Shown here: piece by piece, positions 8,229-17,564 of the stretch
Numbering within the stretch: position 1 is the first letter of the stretch
Layout: each line of letters begins with the position of its first letter
Source: Reyranella sp.
Lineage (GTDB): Bacteria > Pseudomonadota > Alphaproteobacteria > Reyranellales > Reyranellaceae
Length of the DNA stretch: 64,000 nucleotides
Reading direction: 5' to 3'
Assembly (NCBI RefSeq): GCF_004296935.1
Contig: NZ_SCVH01000145.1
Coordinates: 1 to 64,000 of the forward strand
Notes under the pieces: generated by a model
What the model saw: the letters and a program-made list of their open reading frames with translations, nothing else
Told to the model about the DNA's origin: nothing
The model's database searches: none
Program-made: the position numbers and the translations under genes

Positions 8229-9947
8229 TCATTGTGCGGCGAGCGCGCTGTGACGGCCGAGCGAATCGTTGAATTTGTCGAGCACGTGGCCGGGGCCCTT
8301 GGCGAGCGTGGCGTAGTCTTTGCCATCGAAGGTGCGGATGCCATTGCAGAAGACGCCGTGCACGCCGGTCGGCCGGCGGATGGTACGCCGGCCGCCGCCC
8401 GGCAGGTCGGCAACCCGCTCGGCCGGGGTGACGCCGACGGTGGCGGGATCGAACAGCAGCAGGTCGGCCTGGGCGCCGAGCGCGATGCGGCCGCGGTTCC
8501 GGATGCCGTAGAGATCGGCCGGATGGCTGGTCAGGCGCCGGATGCCTTCGACGATGTCGAAATCGCCGCGCTCACGCACCCAATGGCTGAGGAAATGCAG
8601 GCCGAAACCGGCATCGCACATGTAGATAAGGTGTGCGCCGGCATCGGAGAGCGCCACCACGCCCGCCTCGTGCTTCAAAAGGCGCGCCACGCCCTCGTCA
8701 CCGACATTGAGGAAGCGGCCGAGGAAGGCGGTTTCCAGCCCCTCGTCGAGGCTGAGGTCGAGCATGACATCGAGCGGATCGCGGCCCTCGGCCTTGGCGA
8801 TCTCGTGGAGGTAGCGGTTCACGTATCTGGCGTTGGCGGGCTTCTGCGCCACGGCCACCATGACGCGGTCCCAGTTGCCCTGGAAGATCATGCCAGGCCG
8901 CGGGTTCTTCGCATTCTCGCGGAATTTGTCGCGCCACGACGGATCGCGATAGACGGCCGCGAGCTGCTCGGGCGTAAACGCCTTGATCGGGTCGAAGGCG
9001 GAGTGGCTATAAAACGGATAGGCGTTGGCCATCGTGAAGTCGAACGACAGCGGCTGGCAGGGGATCTGGACGTAGAGGCCGTTGCCGCGGCGGATGGCGG
9101 CGGCGCAGGCGTCGAAGATGCCGAGCGCGCGCGCCGGCTCCTGCTCGTTGTACATCGCCATGCCGGTGCCCTGGAAAAACGGCCGGCCATATTTTGCCGC
9201 CATCGGCTCCAGCTCCGCCGGCGTCTTGACGCCCGAGGCGATAGCGATGACGCCCTTGCCGCGCGGTCCCATCGCTCCGACAAGCGCGTCGAGCTCCGAC
9301 AGGGGTGCGATGGTGGACGGCATCGGCACGCCGCCATAGCCCGAATGGTTGAGCGAATAGGAGGCGCCGAGGCCGATCGCGCCGTGGGCCATGGCGTCGG
9401 CCACCATCGCCTTCATCTTCGCGATTTCTTCCGGTGTCGCCTCGGCGCGCTGCGAGGCCGCCTCGCCCATCACGGCGGTGCGGATGGTCGAATGGCCGGA
9501 CAGCACGGCGAGGTTTGCGTAGGCGCCGCGGCGGCGCAGCATCGCTATGTAGTCGCCAAAGCTTTCGAAATCCCAGGCGATGCCCTGGCGCAGCGCATCG
9601 AGATCCATGCCCTCGACGACCGAGAGGTTGCGGATCACCAGGTCGCGCACGGCAGGCGGCGCCGGCACGATGCCGAAGCCGCAATTGCCGATCACCGCGG
9701 TGGTGACGCCGAGCGACGGCGAAGGCGAGAGCGTCGTGTCCCAGGTGACCTGTGCATCGTAGTGCGTGTGCACGTCGACGATGCCGGGCGCCAGGGTGAG
9801 ACCGCCGGCATCGATCGTCTCGGCGCCACTGTCTTTGATATCGTCAATCGCGGCGATGCGGCCGTCCTTGACCGCGAGGTCGGCGCACTTGGGTTCATGA
9901 CCGAGGCCGTCGACGATGGTAGCGCCGCGAATGACGAGATCGTACAT
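8229..9947 (-). CDS. N-acyl-D-amino-acid deacylase family amidohydrolase
   Basis: A 572-residue member of the amidohydrolase-3 / D-aminoacylase family, zinc enzymes that release free D-amino acids from N-acyl forms. It begins [14 protein letters not shown] with the small beta-sandwich. The metal motif VDVHTHYDAQ follows near residue 66, then the family segment GNCGFG, the GHSTIR segment and the late metal or proton residue VALSDAGAH. The C-terminus returns to the beta-sandwich (ALGAQADLLLFDP). The length is normal. The ATG overlaps the maeB stop by one base, showing coupling. The same frame is open far upstream, but that stretch is only the antisense-like shift of maeB. Confidence 0.85.
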   Translation of the reverse strand: MYDLVIRGATIVDGLGHEPKCADLAVKDGRIAAIDDIKDSGAETIDAGGLTLAPGIVDVHTHYDAQVTWDTTLSPSPSLGVTTAVIGNCGFGIVPAPPAVRDLVIRNLSVVEGMDLDALRQGIAWDFESFGDYIAMLRRRGAYANLAVLSGHSTIRTAVMGEAASQRAEATPEEIAKMKAMVADAMAHGAIGLGASYSLNHSGYGGVPMPSTIAPLSELDALVGAMGPRGKGVIAIASGVKTPAELEPMAAKYGRPFFQGTGMAMYNEQEPARALGIFDACAAAIRRGNGLYVQIPCQPLSFDFTMANAYPFYSHSAFDPIKAFTPEQLAAVYRDPSWRDKFRENAKNPRPGMIFQGNWDRVMVAVAQKPANARYVNRYLHEIAKAEGRDPLDVMLDLSLDEGLETAFLGRFLNVGDEGVARLLKHEAGVVALSDAGAHLIYMCDAGFGLHFLSHWVRERGDFDIVEGIRRLTSHPADLYGIRNRGRIALGAQADLLLFDPATVGVTPAERVADLPGGGRRTIRRPTGVHGVFCNGIRTFDGKDYATLAKGPGHVLDKFNDSLGRHSALAAQ

Positions 9948-12250
9948 CACTGCCTCCGTCCGCTGAGGGCCCCGTAGGCCGCCAGCGCCGCGTGATTGAC
10001 CAAGTCGCTGACCGTGGCGCCCATCTGGACGATCTGGACCGGCTTCTGCAGGCCGTCGATCACCGGGCCGATGACCGTCACGCCGCCCAGCCGCTGCATC
10101 AGGCGCGAGGAAATGTGCGCCGAGTGCAGTCCTGGCATCACCAGCACGTTGGCCGGGCCGGTGAGGCGGCAGAAGGGATAGGTCTCGCGAAGCAGCTCGT
10201 AGTCCAGCGCCATGTCTGCCTGCATCTCGCCGTCGAACTCGAAATCGACATTCTCGGCCTGCAGGATGCGGATCGCCTTGCGGATGCGGTCGATGCGCTC
10301 GATCTCGCGGCTGCCGAAGTTCGAGAACGACAGGAACGCGACTCGTGGCTCGTGGCCCATCTGCCGCGCGTTGCGCGCCATCTGGCGGGCGATGATGGCG
10401 AGTTGCTCGGCCGATGGCGTCTCGTTGATCGCGGTGTCGGCCAGGAATACCGTGCCGTGGCGCGCCACCACGATGGAGTAGCCCATCGGCACCTTGTCGG
10501 GCTCGATGTCGATGACGCGCTTCACGTCGGTATAGCACTCGGGGAATCGGCGCGTGATGCCGGTCACCATGCCGTCGGCGTCGCCCATTGCCACCATGCA
10601 GGCGCCGAACACGTTGCGGCCCTGGTTGACCATGCGCTGCACGTCGCGGTGCAGGTAGCCGTCGCGCTGCAGCCGGCCGTAGACCAGATTCGTGTAGGGC
10701 GCGTTGCGCGTCGAGAGCCGGGCGTTGTGGATCTCCATGCCCGATGCATCGTTGATGCCGAGCGTCTTCATGGTCTCGCGGACCTGCTCCTCGCGGCCGA
10801 TCAGGATCGGCGTGCCGTAGCCGTTGTCGCGGAACACCACGGCGGCGCGGATGGTGCGCTCCTCCTCGCCCTCGGCGAAGACGATGCGCTGCGGATTGGC
10901 CTTCACCTGGTCGAACAGGCTCTGCAGCCAGTGGCTGGTCGGGTCGAGGCGGCCGGAGAGGTCGCGGCGATACTCCGCCATGTCGGCTATCGGCTTGCGC
11001 GCCACGCCGGAGTCCATGGCGGCCTGGGCCACGGCGGACGACACCGCCGAGATCAGGCGCGGGTCGAACGGCACCGGCACGACATAGTCGGGGCCGTAGC
11101 GCAGCCGGCGGCCGGAGTAGGCGCGGTCGACCTCGTCGGGCACGTCCTCGCGCGCGAGCTTGGCCAGCGCTTCGGCCGCGGCCACCTTCATCTCCTCGTT
11201 GATCGTGCTGGCGCGCACGTCCAGCGCACCGCGGAAGATATAGGGAAAGCCCAGCACGTTGTTGATCTGGTTGGCGTAGTCGCTGCGGCCCGTGGCGATG
11301 ATGGCGTCGGCGCGCACGGATTTCACGTCGTCGGGCGAGATCTCCGGGTCCGGGTTGGCCATGGCGAAGATGATCGGCTTGGCCGCCATCGACTGGACCA
11401 TCTCCTTGCTCACCGCGCCCTTGACCGACAGGCCGAAGAAGACGTCGGCGCCCTTCATGGCCTCCTGCAGCGTGCGCGCCTTGGTGCGCACGGCGTGGGC
11501 GCTCTTCCACTGGTTCATGCCCTCGGTGCGGCCCTGGTAGATGACGCCCTTGGTGTCGCAGAGGATGGCATTCTCGTGCGGCAAGCCCATCGCCTTCACG
11601 AGCTCGATGCAGGCAATGGAGGCGGCGCCGGCGCCGTTCACCACCATCTTGATGTCCTTGATATTGCGGCCGGTGAGGTGCAGCGCGTTGATCAGGCCGG
11701 CCGCCGAGACGATGGCGGTGCCGTGCTGGTCGTCGTGGAAGATCGGGATGTCCATCAGCTCGCGCAGGCGCTGCTCGATGATGAAGCACTCCGGTGCCTT
11801 GATGTCCTCGAGGTTGATGCCACCGAAGGTCGGCCCGAGATAGCGCACGGCATTGACGAACTGGTCGACGTCCTTGGTGTCGACCTCGAGGTCGATGCAG
11901 TCGACGTCGGCGAAGCGCTTGAAGAGCACGGCCTTGCCTTCCATCACCGGCTTGCCGGCCAGCGCCCCGATGTCGCCCAGGCCGAGCACGGCGGTGCCGT
12001 TGGAGATCACGGCCACCAGGTTGCCCTTGATGGTGTAGTCGTAGGCGAGCGAGGGGTCCTTTTCGATCGCGAGGCAGGGCGCGGCGACGCCGGGCGAATA
12101 GGCCAGCGCCAGGTCGCGCTGGGTCACCAGCGGCTTGGTGGCCACGATCTCGATCTTGCCGGGCCGGCCGGACGCGTGCATGCGCAGCGAATCTCCGTCG
12201 AGATCGCCCATTTCGTTGCTGACCATCGCTTCCGAGCTTTTGCTCGCCAT
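9947..12250 (-). CDS. maeB: NADP-dependent malic enzyme with phosphotransacetylase-like domain
   Basis: A 767-residue MaeB-type malic enzyme, which decarboxylates malate to pyruvate and makes NADPH. The N-terminal catalytic half holds [11 protein letters not shown], the tyrosine/lysine region [21 protein letters not shown], the metal-binding stretch [11 protein letters not shown] and the nucleotide site [11 protein letters not shown]. The C-terminal third (about residues 440-767) is the phosphotransacetylase-like domain, which regulates by acetyl-CoA and does not catalyse in this enzyme class. The start at [10 protein letters not shown] is supported by the family N-terminus; the frame is open upstream but not conserved. 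A 12-base perfect palindrome lies 39 bases upstream. Confidence 0.95.
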   Translation of the reverse strand: MASKSSEAMVSNEMGDLDGDSLRMHASGRPGKIEIVATKPLVTQRDLALAYSPGVAAPCLAIEKDPSLAYDYTIKGNLVAVISNGTAVLGLGDIGALAGKPVMEGKAVLFKRFADVDCIDLEVDTKDVDQFVNAVRYLGPTFGGINLEDIKAPECFIIEQRLRELMDIPIFHDDQHGTAIVSAAGLINALHLTGRNIKDIKMVVNGAGAASIACIELVKAMGLPHENAILCDTKGVIYQGRTEGMNQWKSAHAVRTKARTLQEAMKGADVFFGLSVKGAVSKEMVQSMAAKPIIFAMANPDPEISPDDVKSVRADAIIATGRSDYANQINNVLGFPYIFRGALDVRASTINEEMKVAAAEALAKLAREDVPDEVDRAYSGRRLRYGPDYVVPVPFDPRLISAVSSAVAQAAMDSGVARKPIADMAEYRRDLSGRLDPTSHWLQSLFDQVKANPQRIVFAEGEEERTIRAAVVFRDNGYGTPILIGREEQVRETMKTLGINDASGMEIHNARLSTRNAPYTNLVYGRLQRDGYLHRDVQRMVNQGRNVFGACMVAMGDADGMVTGITRRFPECYTDVKRVIDIEPDKVPMGYSIVVARHGTVFLADTAINETPSAEQLAIIARQMARNARQMGHEPRVAFLSFSNFGSREIERIDRIRKAIRILQAENVDFEFDGEMQADMALDYELLRETYPFCRLTGPANVLVMPGLHSAHISSRLMQRLGGVTVIGPVIDGLQKPVQIVQMGATVSDLVNHAALAAYGALSGRRQ

Positions 12251-12288
12251 CGTTTCACTCCCGGTTGAGGGGACATATTGGCGAGATT

Positions 12289-12300
12289 CACAGGCCTGTG
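12289..12300. promoter_or_regulatory. Perfect 12-base palindrome in the maeB/mutS divergent promoter region
   Basis: CACAGGCCTGTG reads the same on both strands and lies between the divergent starts of maeB and mutS (about 109 bases apart), which is a natural place for an operator. A TATACT hexamer at 12346-12351 could be the mutS -10 element, but I see no good -35 partner. The regulator is unknown, and the palindrome could be chance in GC-rich DNA. Confidence 0.3.
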
Positions 12301-12359
12301 CCAGCCAATGCTCCTGGCGGCAATACGCCGGCCCGCATGGCGGGCTATACTGAGGGGTG

Positions 12360-15038
12360 ATGCCCGACAGCAGTTCCGCAGTCTCGACAATCCCGGCCGA
12401 CGCGACGCCGATGATGCGCCAGTACCTGGCGATCAAGGCGCAGCATCCGGACCATCTGGTGTTCTACCGGATGGGCGATTTCTACGAATTGTTCTTCGAC
12501 GATGCCGTTAAAGCGTCGGCGGCGCTCGACATTGCGCTCACCAAGCGCGGCCAGCATCTCGGCGAAGACATCAAGATGTGCGGCGTGCCGGTGCACAGCC
12601 ACGAGGCCTACCTGTCGCGCCTGATCCGCCAGGGCTTCAAGGTCGCGGTCTGCGAGCAGGTCGAGGATCCGGCCGAGGCCAAGAAGCGCGGTGCGAAATC
12701 CGTGGTCGAGCGTGCTGTGGTGCGGGTCATCACGCCCGGCACCTTGACCGAGGATTCGCTGCTCGATGCGCGCAGCCACAACTATCTGGCCGCCATCGCC
12801 GAGGCCCAGGGCGAGCTGGCCTTGGCCTGGCTCGACCTCTCGACCGCCGATTTCGCCACCCAGCCGGTTCTGCCGTCCCAATTGGCCGCGGCGCTGGCGC
12901 GGCTGGCGCCGGGCGAGTTGCTGCTGCCCGACCGGCTGCTGGCGCGTGAGCCGTTGAAGGCGGCGCTCGAGGACTGGTCCTCGGTGCTGACGCCGCTGCC
13001 CTCGGCGCGCTTCGACAGCGACAACGCGCGCAAGCGCCTGCAGTCCGCGTTCAATGTCGCGGCACTGGAGAGCTTCGGCGCGTTCTCGCGGGCCGAGGTC
13101 GCGGCCTGTGGTGCGCTGCTCGACTACGTCGAACTCACGCAGGCCGGCAAGCGGCCGGCGCTGGCGCCGCCGCGCCGCGAACGCGCCGACGGCACGATGG
13201 AGATCGATCCCGCGACGCGGCGCAACCTGGAGCTGGTGAAGAGCCTCGACGGAAGGCGCGACGGCACCCTGCTCGCCACCATCGACCGCACGCTGACCGG
13301 TCCCGGCGCGCGCCTGTTGGCCGAGCGCATTGCTGCCCCGCTCACCGACCGCGCCGGGATCGAGCGGCGGCTCGACCTGGTGCAGCTCTTCGTCGAACGG
13401 CCCGCCGTGCGCGAGCGGGTGCGCGAGGCGCTCAAGCGCACGCCCGACATCGAGCGCGCGCTGACCCGCCTCAGCGTCGGCCGCGGCGGCCCGCGCGATC
13501 TCGCGGCACTCCGCGACGGACTCGATTCGGGCGAAGCGCTGGCGGCCATGCTCGGCGCCGAGCCCGAGGCGCTGGCGCCGCCGCCCGCACCCTTGGGCGA
13601 GATCGTGGCGGCCTGCTCGAACCACCGGCCGTTGATCGACGCGCTGGCGGCGGCGCTGGCCGACGAGCCGCCGCTGTTCGCGCGCGACGGCGGTTTCATC
13701 CGCACCGGCTATCGCGCCGAACTCGACGAGCAGCGCACGCTCCGCGACGACAGCCGCAAGACCGTGGCGGCGCTGGAGGCGAAGTATCGTGCTTCGACCG
13801 GCGTCGCGACGCTGAAAATCCGGCACAACAACATGATCGGCTATCACATCGAGGTGACGGCCACGCATGCCGACAAGCTCGATCTGGCGGCGCTGGGGTT
13901 TGCGCGCCGGCAATCGATGTCGAACGCCACGCGCTTCAACACGCCCGAACTGGCCGATCTCGAAACCCGCATCGGCCGCGCCGCCGACCAGGCGCTGGCC
14001 CTGGAACTGGCGATGTTCGAGCAGCTGGCGGCAGGCGTGCTGGCCGTATCGACCGCCGTGGCCGCCGCCGGCCGCGCGCTCGCCAATCTCGACGTGGCCG
14101 CCGCACTCGCCGAACTCGCGACTAGCGGCCACTACACAAGGCCGGTGCTCACCGACGATCCGGCCTTTGTCCTAAAAGGCGGCCGCCATCCCGTGGTCGA
14201 GGCGGCGTTGCTCCGGCAGGGCGGTTCGGGCTTCGTGCCCAACGATTGCGACCTCGGCTCGGAGCGCCGGCTGTGGCTGCTGACCGGCCCCAACATGGCC
14301 GGCAAGTCGACCTTCCTGCGCCAGAACGCGCTGATCGCGGTGATGGCGCAGGCGGGCTCCTTCGTGCCGGCCGAGGCCGCCACCATCGGCATCGTCGATC
14401 GCCTGTTCAGCCGCGTCGGCGCCGCCGACGATCTGGCGCGTGGGCGCTCGACCTTCATGGTCGAGATGGTCGAGACGGCCGCCATCCTCAACCAGGCAAC
14501 GGGACGCAGCCTCGTCATTCTCGACGAGATCGGCCGCGGCACCGCCACCTTCGATGGTCTTTCCATCGCCTGGGCGACGCTCGAGCATCTGCATGACGTC
14601 AACAAGTGCCGGGCGCTGTTCGCCACCCACTTCCACGAGCTGGGCGCGCTGAAAGAGCGTCTGGCGGCACTTGCGCCGCACACGATGCGCGTCAAGGAAT
14701 GGCAGAACGAGGTCGTGTTCCTGCACGAGGTGGCGCCGGGCGCCGCCGACCGTTCCTACGGCATTCATGTCGCCCAGCTCGCCGGCCTGCCGGCCGCCGT
14801 CGTGGCGCGCGCCGAGCAGGTGCTGGCGGCATTGGAAAAGGGCGAGCAGTCGGGCGCTGTGAGCCGCCTCGCCGACGACCTGCCGCTGTTTGCGGCAGCC
14901 CCCGCGCGCCCGGCGAGCGGCACGGCCAAGACCACCGAGTCCGACGTCGAGAAGGCGCTGGCATCGGTCAATCCCGACGAACTCTCGCCCAAGCAGGCGC
15001 TGGAGATGCTCTACGAGCTTCGGCGCAAGTTGCCCTAG
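12360..15038 (+). CDS. mutS: DNA mismatch repair protein MutS
   Basis: An 892-residue MutS, the mismatch sensor and ATPase that recruits MutL. The mismatch-binding domain I carries [15 protein letters not shown] with the Phe-X-Glu-type contact near residue 35-40. The ATPase domain has Walker [11 protein letters not shown] near residue 642 and the Walker B segment [16 protein letters not shown], followed by the ATHFHEL switch. The C-terminus keeps the helix-turn-helix dimer region ([15 protein letters not shown]). ATG 12360 follows a GAGGGG sequence at 12352-12356; a GTG one codon upstream is equally open. It ends four bases into the convergent core-MetE gene. Confidence 0.98.
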   Translation: MPDSSSAVSTIPADATPMMRQYLAIKAQHPDHLVFYRMGDFYELFFDDAVKASAALDIALTKRGQHLGEDIKMCGVPVHSHEAYLSRLIRQGFKVAVCEQVEDPAEAKKRGAKSVVERAVVRVITPGTLTEDSLLDARSHNYLAAIAEAQGELALAWLDLSTADFATQPVLPSQLAAALARLAPGELLLPDRLLAREPLKAALEDWSSVLTPLPSARFDSDNARKRLQSAFNVAALESFGAFSRAEVAACGALLDYVELTQAGKRPALAPPRRERADGTMEIDPATRRNLELVKSLDGRRDGTLLATIDRTLTGPGARLLAERIAAPLTDRAGIERRLDLVQLFVERPAVRERVREALKRTPDIERALTRLSVGRGGPRDLAALRDGLDSGEALAAMLGAEPEALAPPPAPLGEIVAACSNHRPLIDALAAALADEPPLFARDGGFIRTGYRAELDEQRTLRDDSRKTVAALEAKYRASTGVATLKIRHNNMIGYHIEVTATHADKLDLAALGFARRQSMSNATRFNTPELADLETRIGRAADQALALELAMFEQLAAGVLAVSTAVAAAGRALANLDVAAALAELATSGHYTRPVLTDDPAFVLKGGRHPVVEAALLRQGGSGFVPNDCDLGSERRLWLLTGPNMAGKSTFLRQNALIAVMAQAGSFVPAEAATIGIVDRLFSRVGAADDLARGRSTFMVEMVETAAILNQATGRSLVILDEIGRGTATFDGLSIAWATLEHLHDVNKCRALFATHFHELGALKERLAALAPHTMRVKEWQNEVVFLHEVAPGAADRSYGIHVAQLAGLPAAVVARAEQVLAALEKGEQSGAVSRLADDLPLFAAAPARPASGTAKTTESDVEKALASVNPDELSPKQALEMLYELRRKLP

Positions 15039-16051
15039 ATCGCCTTCCGGGCCAGCGCGGCGCCTTCGGCCAAGGCGCGCAGCTTGCCGTAGGCGACGCC
15101 CAGCGTCATCGGCGCCATGCCGCAGTTGGTGCAGGCCTGGATGCGCTCGGGATCGACGAATTTGGTCGCGAGCTTCAGGGTTTCCGCCACTTGCTCGGGC
15201 GTTTCGATCTTGTCGGACGCCACGTCGATGGCGCCGACCAGGACGGTCTTGGTCTTCAAGAGCTTCATCAGCTCGGGCGGCACATGGCTCTCCCGGCATT
15301 CCAGCGAGACCTGCTGGATCTTGCTGCGGTCGAGCGCCGGGAAGGTCTGCTCGTACTGACGCCAGCTCTCGCCCAGCGTCTCCTTCCATTTGTTGTTGGC
15401 TTCGATGCCGTAGCCGTAACAGATGTGCACGGCCGTCGTGCATTTGAGGCCTTCGGCCGCCTTCTCCAGCGCCGGCACGCCCCACTCGACGGTCTCGTTG
15501 AGGTAAACGTTGAAGGCCGGTTCGTCGAACTGCACGACATCGACGCCGAGCTTCTCGAGGTCCTTGGCTTCCTGGTTCAGCAACTCGGCAAAGGCGAAGG
15601 CCATTTTTACGCGATCGCCATAGAAGCCGTCGGCCAGGGTGTCGATCAGCGTCATCGGGCCGGGCAGGGTGAACTTGAGCTTGCGCGAGGTGGCGGCGCG
15701 GGCGACGCGGGCCTCGCGCTCGTGCACGAACTTGCGGCGCTTGAGCGCGCCCGTGACGGTCGGGCAGTCGGCGTCGTAGCGGTTGTTGCGGATGCCCATG
15801 CGGACCTTCTTGTCGAAGTCGACGCCGTCGACCTCGGCCAGGAAGCCATGCACGAAATGCTGCCGCGCCTGCTCGCCGTCGCTCACGATGTCGAGGCCGG
15901 CCTCTTCCTGGCGGCGGATGGCGAGCAGGGTGGCGTCGTCCTTGGCCTCGAACAGCGGCGCGCCCGACAGCGTCCATGGCGCCCACAGTACGTTGGGCGT
16001 GGCCAGCCACGACGGCTTGGGCAGGCTGCCGGCAAGAGTGGTCTCGAACAT
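15035..16051 (-). CDS. Cobalamin-independent methionine synthase, single-domain (core-MetE type)
   Basis: A 338-residue protein equal to only the catalytic C-terminal barrel of MetE, which is about 750 residues with two barrels. All four zinc ligands of the family can be placed: the His and Cys of AVHICYGYG, the Glu of [10 protein letters not shown] and the Cys of CTNCGMAP. The homocysteine-site segment [10 protein letters not shown] is also present. Stand-alone C-terminal barrels, called core-MetE in the literature, may take the methyl group from a corrinoid protein rather than from methyl-tetrahydrofolate; that is family knowledge and not shown here. Family annotation is often the generic 5-methyltetrahydropteroyltriglutamate methyltransferase. 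Confidence 0.82.
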   Translation of the reverse strand: MFETTLAGSLPKPSWLATPNVLWAPWTLSGAPLFEAKDDATLLAIRRQEEAGLDIVSDGEQARQHFVHGFLAEVDGVDFDKKVRMGIRNNRYDADCPTVTGALKRRKFVHEREARVARAATSRKLKFTLPGPMTLIDTLADGFYGDRVKMAFAFAELLNQEAKDLEKLGVDVVQFDEPAFNVYLNETVEWGVPALEKAAEGLKCTTAVHICYGYGIEANNKWKETLGESWRQYEQTFPALDRSKIQQVSLECRESHVPPELMKLLKTKTVLVGAIDVASDKIETPEQVAETLKLATKFVDPERIQACTNCGMAPMTLGVAYGKLRALAEGAALARKAI

Positions 16052-16074
16052 GTCGTCTCCTCCAGATTCATTGT

Positions 16075-16213
16075 CCTCCCCTTTGCGGACTCCGCAAAGG
16101 GGAGGTGCCTCGTCTTACGAGGCGGAGGGGTCATAGGCCACATGTCGAGGCCGATGACCCCTCCGCCCGCTTCGCGGGCACCTCCCCAGCGCGGGTTCCG
16201 CGCTAGGGAGGAG
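16075..16213. repeat. Compound GC-rich palindromic repeat
   Basis: Nested inverted repeats fill the gap between the MetE-like gene and hemY. Arms CCTCCCCTTTGCGGA (16075-16089) and its exact complement (16091-16105) form one hairpin. GGAGGGGTCAT (16124-16134) pairs with 16154-16164 around a 19-base loop. GCCCGC-TTC-GCGGGC sits at 16165-16179, and a last CCTCCC/GGGAGG pair reaches into the hemY stop codon. The same modules recur at 21585 and 22227, so this is a dispersed palindromic family and not only a terminator. Confidence 0.8.
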
Positions 16214-17564
16214 TAAGTGCTGCGGCCATCGCCGGTTGCGCCTCGGGCGGCAGGATCTGGCCATAGGTCCCCGGCGCGCGCCACTGCAGGGTGCCGAAGG
16301 CGCCGCAGCTCTCGCAGACGGAGCGCCAGGTCTCGTGATGGGCGCCGCAGGCGGTGCAGGACCATGAACGGTCGGCCGGCGCCTCGGCGGCGCGCGCCAG
16401 CCAGTCGTGCACCTTGGCCTGTTCGGCGTTGGCGCGTTCCTCGACTTCGGCCATCAGGCGGCAGACGCGGACCGGGGGCGAGGTGCCGCCCGCCGTCTCG
16501 AGCTGGCGTCGCGCCTCGCCCCACAGGCCCGCGTCGAGCGAGGCCTTGGCCAGGGCGAGATGGCTTTCGATGTCGTCGGCATTGCGCGTCACCAGCCGGC
16601 GCACGACGCCGATGCGCTTCAACGGTTCGGACTCGCCCGACGCCTTGAGATAGATCTCGACCAGATCGGGATGCGGCGCCACCGACCAGCCGCGCTCCAG
16701 TGTCTTCAGCGCGCGCTTGGCGTCGCCCGCCTTGAGCTGCAGCTCGGCCAACCGTTCGGTCGCCGCGATTCGCTCCGGCGCCAGGCCAAAGGCTTCTCGC
16801 GCCAGCGCGAGCGCGTCGGCCTCGCGACCGTCGCGCTCGGCCTCTCGGCTGCGCTCGACCAGCAGCAACGCTTTCAGCCCGCGGCCCTTGTCGGCGGCCA
16901 CGACCTTGCGGCGAATGCCCTGGTCCAGCGTTTCCTGGGCCGCCTTCCACTGGCCGGCCTGGGCCTGCATGTCGAACAGCGAGTGCACGACCCACGGCGT
17001 CTGCGGCCTGAGCGTGAAGGCGCGTTCGGCGTAGCCCAGCGCCTTGGTCTGGTCGCCATCGCGCAGTGCCTGGCCGATCAGGCCGCGCAGGCCGAGGAAG
17101 GCCATCTGGTCGTCCTTCAGCATGGCGTCGAACGCCCGCTTGGCGCCGTCGCGATCGCCGGTGAGCTGGGCGGCCTGGGCCGACAGCAGCAGCGTGAGCG
17201 CGGGCTCGGCCAGAAGCTGCTCGGCCTTGCGGGCGTGCTTCTGCGCCTCGGCGCCGTCGCCGGCGGCGACCGCGGCCAATCCCTGGGTCAGCGCGCGGTA
17301 GCCGCGCTGGCGGCGGCTTTCGCCCCAGCCTTCGAGCAGGGCGCCGGGGGCGCCCACGATCCAGCGATAGAGCAGCCACGCCGCGACGCTCAGCAGAACC
17401 AGCCCCACGATGGCGACCAGCACCACGCCGACATTGGTGTCGAGCCGCCAGCCCTGCCATTCGGCGGTGAGCGTGCCCGGCCGCTCGGCCAGCCACACCG
17501 CGCCCAGCATCGCCGCAGCCGCGATCGCGAACCAGATCAGGATGCGGACTGTCGTCATGGACAT
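16203..17564 (-). CDS. hemY: HemY-like tetratricopeptide membrane protein with C-terminal zinc ribbon
   Basis: A 453-residue HemY-N family protein found beside hemD in proteobacteria. Two N-terminal membrane segments lie at about residues 7-25 and 45-67, followed by a long helical TPR-like region (repeats such as GDGAEAQKHARKAEQLL). The C-terminus carries two CXXC pairs (SCTACGAHH and CESCGAFG), forming a zinc ribbon. Its role is thought to be structural or in organising late tetrapyrrole steps, not enzymatic. It starts directly after the HemD-HemX stop (no gap), so it belongs to that operon. Its own stop codon lies within a palindromic repeat. Confidence 0.85.
   Translation of the reverse strand: MSMTTVRILIWFAIAAAAMLGAVWLAERPGTLTAEWQGWRLDTNVGVVLVAIVGLVLLSVAAWLLYRWIVGAPGALLEGWGESRRQRGYRALTQGLAAVAAGDGAEAQKHARKAEQLLAEPALTLLLSAQAAQLTGDRDGAKRAFDAMLKDDQMAFLGLRGLIGQALRDGDQTKALGYAERAFTLRPQTPWVVHSLFDMQAQAGQWKAAQETLDQGIRRKVVAADKGRGLKALLLVERSREAERDGREADALALAREAFGLAPERIAATERLAELQLKAGDAKRALKTLERGWSVAPHPDLVEIYLKASGESEPLKRIGVVRRLVTRNADDIESHLALAKASLDAGLWGEARRQLETAGGTSPPVRVCRLMAEVEERANAEQAKVHDWLARAAEAPADRSWSCTACGAHHETWRSVCESCGAFGTLQWRAPGTYGQILPPEAQPAMAAALTPP

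Noticed and set aside
7254..12268. Very long plus-strand open frames (over 750 codons) opposite the amidohydrolase and malic enzyme genes
   Set aside because: They are rich in Arg, His, Ala and Gly without any domain and are exact antisense frames of well-recognised genes. Long antisense frames are expected at this GC content.
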